Part shown: positions 23,880 through 35,840 of the stretch, piece after piece
Numbering within the stretch: the stretch's first letter is position 1
Layout: each line of letters opens with the position of its first letter
NCBI GenBank assembly: GCA_951230915.1
Contig: OX579633.1
Coordinates: 19,254,574 to 19,318,573 of the forward strand
Source of the DNA: Antitrichia curtipendula
Lineage: Eukaryota; Streptophyta; Bryopsida; Hypnales; Leucodontaceae
Length of the DNA stretch: 64,000 nucleotides
Direction: 5' to 3'
Program-made: the position numbers and the translations under genes
The notes under the pieces: model-generated
The model's input: only the letters and a program-made list of their open reading frames with translations
The model's database searches: none
Told to the model about the DNA's origin: nothing

Positions 23880-26800
23880 AAACATAATCATATACAAAAA
23901 AACACCAAAAGAATGTAAAACCAAAATATATATGTTACATACCAATATAGCATTTGGTCCTAAACAGAGTTTTGTCCTTATAATGTTCCTAAATCCCACT
24001 TGTAAATAAGTTAGAATCACCAAAGTAGTGGGAGTTGGAAGGTTTTAGGGTTCTTATCCTAACTACCATGCATGTAGCTATGTTTGGCTAAATTGGTCCA
24101 AGGGAAGTCCAGAGAGGTCTTTAGAAAGATTTCCAAAGATAGGTTTTAATTTTCTCATTCCATTGATGAAATAGTAGAACCCCCAATTGTTAGTCTACAA
24201 TAGTCATTTTCTCAAGATGGGCCAACAAAGGAATCTATGGCCATTAGATAGTGATCTAGGGACAAAAGTATGCCAGGAAGTCAAAAGAGAAATTCATTCG
24301 CCAAGATTTCCTCGTATGTGAAAGATTCTTTGACTGTCAATGAATTAAAGGAGGTTGATTTTGCCCTCCTTATTAGAATGTGAAAATTAAAAGCATGATC
24401 TTGTACACCTCTTGGAAATTCTATGAGATGTTCTACAAGAAGTTTCAGAAGTTTCAGAAGTTTCAGATTTGCAGAGATGCCCTTTACGGATGGTCAACTA
24501 TCTAAACAAACAATGGAAATTTCATGAAAATTATCCAGGTTGTAGTAAAATCTCACTAAAAATTGGGTGAACTTGTTTTATGCTAATAACCCACTCCAAA
24601 AAGTTTCAAAGGCGTTGCAATAGTAGGAGGTGTCCGACTCACCAACATTCCTCCAAATTATCAATGTGGCAGAATTTTTATGGAGTTGACCGGCATCCCA
24701 AGAACACACGAAGTCAGAATGAAGTCAACAAGGAGTCTTTTCTTACTATCTAGAGCCTTCCAAACAACCTAGCTAGTCCCCTTTGTCAGAAAAAGTAAAC
24801 TAAAAAAAATAGATTTAAAACCTTTTACTAATCCTAGTTGACATTAGCTTTAGATGGATTTTTGGCGAAGGAACAAAAGGGGTGGGGGAGTCTTTTGCAA
24901 ATAAAAATGACCTTTTGAAGCTAATGACGCAATCCGTTTGTGATTTGGAGTTGATCTCCAAGGATTAAAGTTTTGGACCAACGTAAACTCCCCCAAAGAT
25001 GAAAATTCTAAAAGATAAGGATGAAAATCTAAAGAGATAGGATTACCTAGGTTATAATGAGAGGAAGTGGGTTCCCTAGAAGAGTATAAAAGGGCATCCA
25101 TTTCCCTCTCAAACCATCCCCTATTCTTGTTTTGGAGTCCGTGGGGTCCAATTTGCATTGAATATTTTGGCGATTTTAGCCAAAAACCTTGAATGGTGTT
25201 TTGGGGAGCCTTTTTGCTCCATTGTTGCTATTTCTCAATTTTTTGTGTAGGCCTTGGGGTTCCTTCTTGCCTACTTGATCATTTGTGCACATGTTATGAG
25301 TCCTTGTTCTATTATTTTGGTACTTTTAGAGTTGGTCTAAAGTTCTGCACTAATCCTAGAGAATCCCCCCTTTGTACCTTGGTGATGCCGCTTAGGGTGG
25401 CTTCTATCGTTGTATTACAAGTCACGTGGTCATTAACTTTGTTGTACTAATGTTCCTTGACTAACTTGTCTTTGCGTCAGGTTGGTGTAACAACCTTAAC
25501 AAAGTCAAATTTTATAGTTTTTGTCACCAAACGGCAAAGCTTTAGACCTACTAGTAGTAGAAGCTTATTGCTATACCATCAAATGACGAAGCTTTGAACT
25601 TCCTCGTGGTCTAACTCCAAAGTATAGTTTCCAAAAGGTGTTTGGAAACGACCAAAGTTTAGCCTCCAAAATAGAGACATCTTTGTACGTAGGTACAACC
25701 AAAGAAAAGTGGTTGTAGGAGGAGTGTTCTCCTTTGTGTCAAAGTGGATTTGGGGGCTCTTTTATTTGATATACTATACAGAGGGTGGAAGCACCGCCAT
25801 CCCCAAGGCATTCAATAATTGATAGTGTTTTGTTTTTGGGGGGCCTTTTTAGGATTTTCTGACTAGCCTACAAAGCCCAGCTATAGGGCTCAATAGGCCC
25901 AAGCCCCATCCAAGCTCAACAGGATGAGCTTGACCAAGCTGAGTCCGCAAACTCAACTTACAGCCAAGCATGTAGGCCAGGCCGGAAGGCCAAATCTGTT
26001 GTTTTTTTGAATTTTTGGGCAACTTAAGCTTAATTAAAAAAACAGGGGGAGGGGGGGGGAGGAAGAAAATAGGATTAGAAAAGTGGAAAAGAAAGTAGGC
26101 TAGGTTAGGAAGAGAGGGGGGAAGTAAAGCTCTTAGGTTCAAATAAAAGAGTAGGAAAGAGTAGAAACATCATAATCAAGCTATAGTAGACCAATGGGAT
26201 AGAATAGAATCAAGTGAGAAATATGATTAGAATAAGAAGAGAAGCAATTAGCACCTAAGGGTAGGAACCACCTCACTCACAATTCACACATCAACCACTC
26301 TTCCAAGCTCTCCATTCATAAACAATCAAGCTCTTAACGTCAAGGCAAGGGACAAGAAGAAGGAAGTTTAGTAGAAGGAAGACAAGTGGAGAAAAGATTA
26401 GAGAAATCCCAAAAGGCGTTATGAACCATTGGGTGGGTCAAAGCGTAAGTTAAGAAAAGAACGTGCTCATTTAAGTGCCTTGGAGTTGTAAGGGTGGTTG
26501 GTAGGCAATTATTACAGTGTAAAGGAATGTTATTTACTAGGCTAGGATGGCTTGAGAGGGCATTTCTGAACGATTTTGTATTGATTTTGATTGATGTTTT
26601 GATTGAAAGTTGTAGCTGCACGATGTGTTATGTATGGCAATTTATAATTACACAATACATTGGAGGTTAGCTTTCAAGAAGTTTTTGGAGCTACCCTAGT
26701 AATTTGTTTTCTTTTTGTAAAAAGAGCCAATTTTTTTTCCAAAGGCATCCTCCTTATCAAAATCTCTTGGTTCATTTCTTCTAGTATCAAATTCTCAACG

Positions 26801-27960
26801 ACCAGTTTCTTTCCACTTCAAATTTGTAAAGGCTACAATCCTCTTTTTTCAAAGACATGCCAATGTTGAAACCAAAATTTGCAGTTCATTACATCCTTGG
26901 CTTTAGGGAGGGTAGTGTATAAATAAACTAAGGGAATAGGTGCGAACACCAAGAATTTTTTAGGGGGGTATTATTTTTATTTTTTAAAACACGTTATTAT
27001 TATATAATTTCCTATTTTGGATTATTAGGGAAGGGGCCTGCATCACTTATAATTCTAAATTGATATGAATAAATGATATGGTAATTTAGATTAAAAATAG
27101 AATTCTACTACCATTTTTGTCCTACATTAAATTTCTTTCAAACTTTATTTTCTATCCCCCACTAATGACTACTTACAACTAGAACTTAACAAAAAAGTGT
27201 AGTCAATACTACTACTGTATCTTCTAAAAAAATTATCAATGACAGGCATTTACTAGGTAGGTATCATATTATTGAATGCTATCAATTGAACTTTAAGTTT
27301 AGGTCCTTTTTACATGATTAATATGAATGATATAGAGATCGCTTTTTGATATCAACTTTACTTTAACCTACATTGTTTGATTCAATGTACATATCTTTAC
27401 AATATGCACAATAATATGTAAGATTTATTTTTGCACTATTATCATAGTATGAAATAGAATGTAAGAAATATTTTTGCACTATCATAGTAGTATGCAGCCC
27501 TAAACCGAAGATAGTGGAAAAGATAGACTAGGCGATCCCCAAACCCCAAAGCGGACCCTGAACCTTGAACAGTCGGAATGACGAACAAAGGGCCCAAAAT
27601 AGGAACCACCAATTCCCAAAATTAAATAATAGCCACCTAAAGCCAACCAACGTCTACTGTAGAAATTAGTAAAGTCTATAAAATTATTGAACACATTGAA
27701 TATGCCACTCATACGGCAACATCATTCAATACTTTTGGCCCAAAAAAAGAATAAAAAGGGAGGTATCCTAGGTCTAATTTTTTCCTATTTTTCTATACCC
27801 TATAGTAGTTTGAAGACATGTCAAGGCATTTTTGTACCTTTTAGTATATAAAAATAAATTATTATTTTTATCTTAAATGTTTTTTAGGTCTTCTATCATT
27901 TGTTCGCATATAATTCGCATATAGTTTTCTATTGCTACCGCTCATTGCCCCCCCCCCTCC
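23880..27960. other. Gene-poor repeat debris
   Basis: No gene or classifiable element found. The interval mixes AT-rich DNA with purine-rich tracts (about 26040-26120) and short local repeats such as AGAAGTTTCAG three times at about 24440-24468. Open frames at 24850-25158, 25193-25450, 25849-26142 and 26340-26621 are low-complexity and show no domain. Segments near 25000-25800 have a mixed composition that may be old retroelement sequence, but nothing identifies it. Confidence 0.4.
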
Positions 27961-28050
27961 CTCGAGTCCTTGGCAGAATTTGAACCTGGCATTTATGGCC
28001 CTTTACCAATTGAAGGCTAAGGATTCAACCAACTCATCCAATATTGAATT
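27961..28050 (-). mobile_element. tRNA-derived SINE head or decayed tRNA
   Basis: On minus an A-box-like TGGATGAGTTGG (28040-28029) is followed at tRNA-like distance by a B box GGTTCAAATTC (27986-27976) inside a T-arm-like context (CCAGGTTCAAATTCTGCC). The cloverleaf stems are poorly kept, so it is not a functional tRNA. It sits directly beside the hAT-like relic. A SINE tail could not be defined because a C-rich tract follows. Confidence 0.4.
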
Positions 28051-28089
28051 GAAAGTGGTTTAGAAAAGGAGTTGCAAAACATCAAAAGA

Positions 28090-28900
28090 GTTTAGAATTC
28101 AAATTTTTTGCCTTTTTTAGATACATCTTTGGCTACCCTTACAAGGTACTTCTTTGGATTTGTAAACAAGCACCAAAATTGTGTCATTCTTTTACAACAA
28201 AATGGCATCCACAAGTGTGTAGTTAAACTCTTTCTCGAACCTTCCATAGAGATTCCAATGACACTTTCCAAATTTAAAGTTGTCATGAAATTTTGGTTCT
28301 TAATCTTTAGAGAATTTTATATAGAAAAAACACATTCACAAGTAGTGGTACTCATACATTGTCACTTTGCTATTTTTGCTAGGATTAGAGTAGGTTATGG
28401 TACATTGAATTTCAGCAATGCACTCCAATTGATAGAAGTCCAAAAGTCTTCAAATGTCCTCTCTATCCACTCAATGGACCCTTGTAACTTGAAAGCAAAG
28501 AATTATTGCTTACAAGTTATAGAATCCACCAACGTAGGTAATAATTTTCTTTTTATCCATTTTTCTTGTGCATACTACTTCAAAGAATATCCAGCTGCAC
28601 AACACCCTTAAAATTCAACCCAATTTACCTTTGAGACATGTGAATAGAGTTAAGAATTTTAAATGCATCAATCACATTGTTGTTATCAAATCTAGTATAT
28701 AAAGACTCACATACAATCTTTGCATACAACTTTTGAAAAGACAAGATAACTTCTAAATTAGCCCATGAAAGGTCCCTAGTCATTTGAATTTTACTATGTA
28801 AGCAAAAAATGGGGGGTCAAATTCAAGTATCACATTAAAACCCGTACTAGGGTTGAATGTGTCTTCATTCAAATCACAAGAATTAACAAGACAAGACAAT
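28090..28900 (-). pseudogene. Probable hAT-like transposase relic
   Basis: Minus-strand fragments near 28600-28800 read LSWANLEVILSFQKLYAKIV, then CESLYTRFDNNNVIDAFKIL, then NSIHMSQR. This resembles the C-terminal region of domesticated and transposon hAT/BED-type proteins (pattern F..LYAKS.CESL..RF.D...A.FK.LNP). Lower coordinates continue with open but unrecognised sequence containing several stops. No zinc finger and no terminal repeats seen. The family call is tentative. Confidence 0.38.
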
Positions 28901-29093
28901 CTAATTGAAGCAATTTTTGTCTTTATAATAGACCCTACATACAAAATGTCAACAAGTTTACTTTAGAAGATTTTGGACAATATAGACAACATGCACAAAA
29001 TGTCAATCAAGAAGTGCAAACATATGTGAATTTGAAGTTGCTCAATTTACTAAACAACAAGGGAGTGGAAGGGCCTACTTTTTGGAGGATTTT

Positions 29094-30553
29094 TTAACCC
29101 CTAAAGCTTAGGGGGTGCACTTAGTTCTACTACAACAAACCATGTGCAAACAAGTGGTTTCTAATAAACTATAGTTTCAACCTAAAATTGTTTAATAATG
29201 ACTATAGGTTTCCATTGCCAAAATTTCCAACTCAAATAAAATATGAAATGATTTCTAGAAGAGGTTGAAAATGAACTAAAATGACATTTTTTCAACTCAA
29301 ATAATTATAGAGAACACATTTAGATGACCATTGAATCAATATTCAACTCAAAATGAGCTTTCAATAGAGAGTTATTTTTAGGAATTTTTTGTTCATTTTT
29401 TAGACAATTTTTTCTTATATAATTTAGGGGTGTGAAAGTTATTTTTCAGTTCTATAGTGTATCTTTTTACTTCAAAAATTTGTAACTAATAATTATTAAC
29501 AAATAAAAATATCAATAATTCAAAACATAAACTTTCAAAGTACAAAATTTTATTTTTATTCAGTTTATTTATTTTTATTTAAAATTCAAAAAGTATATAG
29601 GGGGTCCAAAGTTTTGTTCACACGTGGTTTCTAATGGATACTCTAAGTGCCCCCCCGAGCCCAAACACCGCTTTTTGACAACATAGCGATTTTGGTCAGT
29701 TCACTACAAACAAATTTTTTGTTTTATTCTTTGAAAAATTCACACAAAATGTGCCCAAGGAGTAGCTTTAAGGCCCAACAATTTTCATAACTTTTGACTA
29801 TATAGTTAAAAAGTTATTGCATGATATGTTATTTTCATTGGTCAGAGAGCAACCCGAGAAGCTAAAAAAACTTCTTTAAAAATCACTTTTAAAAACAATA
29901 GAAATTTGAAATTGCTTCTTTAGATTTATATATACATAGGAAGCTTTGAATTATTCCATTTTGATTAAGAAGATGAAAGTTATGAGGAGTTTTAGTTTGA
30001 GGGTAGTTATGGAATCTCTACTCTAAGATAAACTTTGAAGTCCTTTATTTAACTCAATTTTCAATATTTTTGAAAAAAAATAAAAACATTATGTGTAGAT
30101 TGTTTATTACAACATTACAACTGTTGGAATTGGCATTTTCAATTCTATATTTAAATTTTTAACAATTTAGTGTTTTGAACATTCTCTACCTCTTTCTACT
30201 TACTATTTTTTACAATTTCAAATGAGCTGAAATTTTTCAAGCATTTAGCCAACTTGCCTTTAAGAATGTATCCAAAGAGTAACCACCATTTTGGATATTT
30301 TTTCATACAAATGTTACCATGTGAAGTGTAATTGCCCGGATTTTTGTCAATTCAAACGCTATTATCTTGCAATCCACATGGTGGAAATTCTGAAATTTTT
30401 TCCACAACTTTTCAAACTAGTTTAATACAATACAAGATCCTACTGTTATAATTTTTCAAAAATGCTTTTTTCTAAAACTTTGGTACTTGTATTAGAAATA
30501 GCAGTTTTGGAGCGATTTTGGTGAAAACATAGTCTCTAACCTTTAGGGGTTAA
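29094..30553. mobile_element. piggyBac-like element, copy D, with nested insertion
   Basis: The left end is TTAACCCCTAAAG (29094-29106) and the right end CTTTAGGGGTTAA (30541-30553). These are perfect inverted ends with TTAA at each border. Without the 546-bp insertion at 29111-29656 its length would be about 914 bp, like copies A and C. The body is non-coding and matches copy A in inverted orientation. This is the best preserved pair of ends in the window. Confidence 0.55.
29111..29656. mobile_element. MITE-like element nested in copy D
   Basis: The terminal inverted repeats are GGGGGTGCACTTAG (left) and CTAAGTGCCCCCCC (right), 13 of 14 matching. The block is missing from the equivalent point of copies A and C, so it inserted into copy D. 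A GTGGTTTCTAAT motif occurs near both ends in direct orientation (about 29154 and 29625). No flanking duplication is obvious and nothing is encoded. Confidence 0.5.
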
Positions 30554-33500
30554 GCAAAATAAACAAAATATTCAACATGGAATTAACATCAACAAACATG
30601 TTTTTACAAGACACACTCTTTGAAGCCTCAAGAGTAGCTACGTTTAATAGTAGGTAAAAAGTCAGGAAAGGGTTTTTCTTAGTTCAATGAGCTATATAGT
30701 AGATAGAAGTTAGAAAAGTTTTTTTTCTTTTTGATTTGGGAAGTCAATCCTGTATGCTCTCTATCACTGTAGGTGCTCCATCAAACCCAAATCCAATGCA
30801 TTTTGACATGTCAAATTCCTATGTCTTCATAGCACCCATAAGACAATAAAAAATGAAATTTGAATTTTTCTTCCCATCTATTAAAAATAATAAATCCAAG
30901 AAACAAATTATAGGCAAACTTGCTTCTAACAAGATGTCCTCTACCTAAAATATTTACCTAAAATGTTCACCAATCATTAGCCCAAAATATTTGGAGTCCC
31001 TCATCCTTTCCAACACCTGTCTGAATTACATTTAAAGTACTTAAGATCATGTCAGTATGATATAATATTGAAGTTATTGATACAATACAAGATAGAAGAA
31101 GATTGCACAAAATTGAAAATTCATGGAAAGGTACACATTCTTTGACCATGAGGTAGGCAATTCTAAAAGGGCTATGAAAGCTTCATCATAGTTGTGATTT
31201 GTAGCTACAAGAACTTGTTGCAAAGATTGTTGACTATAATTATGTCTTGTCTATGAAAGTTAATTAATGTCTTCTATTGGTTTTGCAAGGCTAAAACTTA
31301 ATGCTCATTGACCTCTCACTAGCATCAACCTATTTTTCCACCTCTCTCTTTGTAAACCTTATAGAAAATCCTCACCAACTTGCTATTCAATTCAAACCAA
31401 TCAAATCAAACACATTTTCATTCCAAATTGGCTTTTTGAATCATTAAGTGGAGTAGAAGGAAGTTGGGAGGGTGTAGAAGAAGTACTAGGCGTAGCAACT
31501 TCGATGCCCACACTCTCTCTACTAAATTCAACCCTGAAAAGCATATCACGCATAGATCTCTAATGTTTTGCCATTTAAAATATACATAGAAACACCAAAT
31601 TGAAAATGAGAAGGAAGAAGGAGAAGTCTTCTCTATAGGTTTGGAAGTTAGAGAGACATCCATCCCAAAAATTTGAGCAGATTAATTGCAATAAACAACA
31701 ACGCAAGGTAGATGGAGTGTTGGACAACATAGTAGAGTAGCACAATAACAAAGAATTGGTGTGGAGAGCAAACTCATTGAAGACACAAAGGAGGTGTCAG
31801 CAAGCAACAAGAAGGAGAAGGAGCAAGGTCCCATATGCCCAATGGTAGGTTCATGTGGGCACAAACGATGGAGGAAGAACTGGCTGCCACAAGTCCACAA
31901 CCAACCCTAAAGTGATACGTGTCCCCGCTATATCTAAACATCCCAAGTTCTTCAATGGCCAACCCTAAAAGGTACTTGTCTTTAGCAACCTAGGTATTTA
32001 CCTTCACTTCAAAATTGCAAGAGGCTAAAATCTAACAATTTCATGAAAGCGATTTCTACATATCCACCTTGCATTTTTGCACACTGATTAGTTGCTTATC
32101 CTACCAATTTTTAGTCCAATTTTGAATCCTCCATTTCTACTCTTAAACTGGTTATTTTTTCAACTAATAATGAACTAACTAGTGCTTCTCCTCAAATATT
32201 GGTAGAAATTCTTTTTGCATTCTTAGAACGGAGACCCTATAGTGTTTTAAAATTATATGAAGGATGTCAAACACAAAGTCAATGAAGTTCTTGAAATCTA
32301 CAATTGAACCCATCTCAAGAAATCAAGGAAAGGATTATAATGTTCCACAAGATTTTCACTGAGGGGTGATCAAGTGCATGGAATAAAATGTTACAAGAGC
32401 AACTTCAATGCAAGCATGGAGAAGGTAACGAGAAGGTTATCAATAGCAGGATTGTTAGCGAAGTTTGATTGGGTCACTTGCCAACTTATACGCCCCCAAT
32501 GCAGCACCGTCAGGAGGAGCAATATTTGGAAGAGCATGTATTTTCTAATATTTTAGAGTGTAATCCATGTGACTTTTCTACATTATAAAAAGGAAGAGAG
32601 AAAAAATTCTATATCAAAAAAAGACTTTTCTTGTAAGAAAGGGAAGGTCCAATTTATTAGTACATGTAATAAAGTTTGAAAGGTATGATAATTATGATTT
32701 TTTCTATTGTGACCCAACTTGTGGGGTCTCTATATCTCACCAACTTGTTGAACTTAAAAAGAAAAATGATGGGACCGGGAATAAAGAGAGACCCAAACCA
32801 ATTGCATTCAGTTGTGTTTTATAGAGTTGTTTTGTCATTATACCATTGGTGTGGTCGTTTCTGCTTAGATTGGAGCTGTGAAGTTAATTGTGGGGCTTTG
32901 CTCTTGGCATGAATGAGTAAGGTAGTCTGCTATAAAACTACCCCTCTCTTCCAAATTGCCCCTATTATTAGCTGAAGAATGGAGATGAAGTGATCCTTAA
33001 ATGGACCACTTTAGCAATTGAATGAATTGAGGAAAAAATGTTTTTCTATTGCAAGAGCCAATCATTGTTTTTGATTTCCGCACATCTCTTTACAAATTGC
33101 AAGTGGATGGATTTTGGGAGACCTATGGTCACAAATAGGTGCCTATGTCCCAAATCTTTTAAAATTTACAAGTAATTCAAAAGTGCTTGGAAAAATACAA
33201 AACCACTTGTGTTAGGTTCCACATCTATTTTCTTCCTCTAAAAAATGATCTAAAAATATTTTTGTCTATGGATTCCTATGAAAAAGGTGGGCCAACCCCT
33301 AAATGGTCGCTTTTAGAGCATACTACCTTAGCTGTAGATATGAGGGGTCAAGAGACAAGATCATGTCCCGAACAATTGTAATATCCACTACCTTGTTTTT
33401 TTAATGACAAGCGCACTTTGATAAGAATACACAATGCTAAATGTTGTAAAGTTGAGACTCTAGTAGCTGATCATTTAAGCAATTTTGGAGCAGATTGTGC

Positions 33501-33929
33501 ATAGTATGAGGTTGTGAAAAAAATTTCCATGTAGGAAGATAGGAAATATGGGGATAGCAAAAAACTTAGAATTTATTTTCAAAATTGAATTACTATGAAT
33601 TTTGGGAGCCACAGTTGGGTCTAATAATCTTATGAAATTTGTTCGTAGTAAGATTTCAATAGAAAGTTTATGAATTCAGGAAGCTCTAGCATTTCTAAGA
33701 AATAGACAGATTTCCAAACTGCAAATTGCTTTGGAATCATAGTGAAGAATACTTGAGCATCATAACAAATATTTACATGTAAAATTTAAAAATCATACAA
33801 TAATTTGGATCTTTTCTATACACTATCTCCCATCTAGTGTTGCCATCATTTGGCAAAATCAAAGCTTGCATTTGATTGGGCATATTCAAAATGAGCCTTT
33901 TCAATTGTAATAGAGATAGATGATTCTAT
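30554..33929. other. Gene-poor interval
   Basis: AT-rich DNA with no gene I can support. Open frames at 31418-31663 and 31682-31962 (minus) and at 32374-32556 and 32676-32912 (plus) lack recognisable domains. Scattered open pieces near 31420-31960 could be remains of a transposon protein, but no motif identifies them. Confidence 0.4.
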
Positions 33930-34670
33930 ATTACTTAAAATGTTTGTATCATTTCTTGCTTGTTCTTTGGCTGTAGTATCACAACAAATCTTTGACTATC
34001 TTCCATGGAATTTTGATCAGGTGAATAGGAGGCCAATCTAACTACATACGATGAAATTGCCTCCACTCAAGCCTCCACTTCTTTGGAAATATACCAAGAT
34101 AGACTAGAGCACCATCTTCTATAAGTGTGAGTTTATAATGTAGATCATGCATGAAATAGAAACCACCCAATGTGCCTTCATAAACATTATGAACATTATT
34201 AATTGTACTTTTTTCATTCTAAAGTATGATGACTACAGGACTTTTGTGATGTTTAACTAGATTTAAAACTAGGTGTTAGACAATTCCAATGCATCTTTTT
34301 CATATACCTTCTGTCATACTCTAATTTGTTGAGAGTTCTTTCCAAGCTCAAAGGATGACTCATTAGTCCAGATAACTTTGCTCTAATCTTCTTCTATCCA
34401 ATGACGGTGTTTACAAGCAAATACTCATCTTTTTACTCTGTATTCTAAATTGAGCTAAGTTTTTTTTTGAGCAATGTGATTCCCAAAGCTAAACCTCTAT
34501 GTATATACATGAAAATTAGCCACAAGCATTCCCAAGTGTTTGTCGTTGATCTTGATCTCAACACACGATTAGACAATGCATGATTAGACAACTTTTGAGG
34601 CGTATAGCCTAGTTTTTGAGTTGCTATGCAATTGGACATCTTCCACTTCATCAAAACAATAGAAACAATG
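33930..34670 (-). pseudogene. Second Tc1-type transposase relic
   Basis: Minus-strand pieces in order: an HTH part with KLGYTPQKLSNHAL and RSRS (34630-34540), HRHWIEED, then KVIWTNESSFELGKNSQQIR (about 34390-34330), and near 34050 DWPP followed, after a frame change, by YSPDQNSMEDS. This is the core layout of a Tc1-like transposase of a different subfamily from the 23-kb relic. The first catalytic Asp position is Asn (34362-34364) and the final Glu motif reads SPDQNSMED. Stops and shifts throughout; no ends found. Confidence 0.6.
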
Positions 34671-35108
34671 AAACATGGAATATTCATTTTTCTACTATAT
34701 CCTTACATTACATTTCAACCCAGCTTGTTGCATTCCAACTATCAGAGCTCTCTGTTCTATGTTCAATGTTCTTGTCCTCATTGTGAGAGTGAAATCTAGG
34801 AAAAAACAAATCCCATAAACATCGAACTATAAACCCCAGGCAGAAGAAAACAGACAAGAGAAACTCACAGAATGTAGAAGCAAAATGAATTGAAGTATCA
34901 AATTGCAAGCATTGTAATAATGCCTGTAAGGAACGAGGACAACTGTGAGACTAGGAGCATGACATGGCTGCAATGTTGTGCAGGCATAGGCACTGTATGC
35001 CAGTTGTAATCAGGAGGTGAACATGCACACTGGTAGCAGTGCTAGACAGGTTGAGGACCAAACTGTATGACACACATGATAAATCATGCACAACACACCA
35101 CATGCAAT
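34671..35108. other. Spacer, nothing recognised
   Basis: No gene or repeat seen between the Tc1 relic and the small inverted-repeat element. Confidence 0.45.
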
Positions 35109-35392
35109 AAGGTAACTACACCTAAAACCGCACGCTTCCTAAAATCACACACTACAAATTCTTGCCTAAAATGTACTCCCACTATTCATGAGTCTATGGT
35201 CACTTTTAGGAACACCTATTTTCAGCACTTCGAAAATTCAAAGTTTATTCATACGGTGTCCAGAAAATGCATTCTAAAAGAATCTAAAATCCCCTTTTCA
35301 CTACCAACAAGACCCCCGCAAAAAGTTTCTTGATATAATAATGGGAACCATGCTGAATTGCTTATTTGTGCAATTTTAGGTGTAGTTACCTT
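35109..35392. mobile_element. Small MITE-like inverted-repeat element
   Basis: AAGGTAACTACACCTAAAA at 35109-35127 is the exact reverse complement of 35374-35392. The 284-bp element contains no gene; a plus-strand frame spans it but has no domain. ATGC-containing flanks lie on both sides but do not form a clear target duplication. Confidence 0.5.
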
Positions 35393-35840
35393 AAATCATG
35401 CAACACTCCTCAGCCATAGTCCTCCATATGTCATCTTTATTCCTTACATGTATACATGTACAACAAGCATACTGAAAAGCAGTATGATATAAATCGGTTT
35501 ACTGACACGAAACTAATCCTAATTCCAATAATGCTACAAATAATAGATCTAACTGCAGCACCATCCTCACTTTCGCTTGTACACTCACCTGCATCGCTAG
35601 AGCAGATAGAATTGATACAAAGCTCCAGTCGAAATAACTTCAACCCTAGGCTTCAAGTGTCTAATTAGCTCACCTTGCCTGTCTTACGGTAGAATGAAAC
35701 AAACAATTGACAGGTTCATAACACGATAGCAATACACCAGGTAGGTGGATTTGATGCTTGCAGTTTCCAACACCATGTGTACCCAGAGAATCTGCGGTAA
35801 ATTAACTTTAGCTGCCTATCTTCGCACAACCAAACATACC

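Noticed and set aside
28108..28611. 167-residue plus-strand frame as a gene
   Set aside because: No domain; the opposite strand carries the hAT-like motifs, so this is probably a shadow of the relic.
5504..30553. TTAA-ended family as Tourist or Stowaway MITEs
   Set aside because: Tourist would need identical TTA or TAA on both sides, but the borders read TTA and TAA. Stowaway (TA duplication) is possible, yet the full TTAA at seven of eight ends fits piggyBac better. Not fully excluded.
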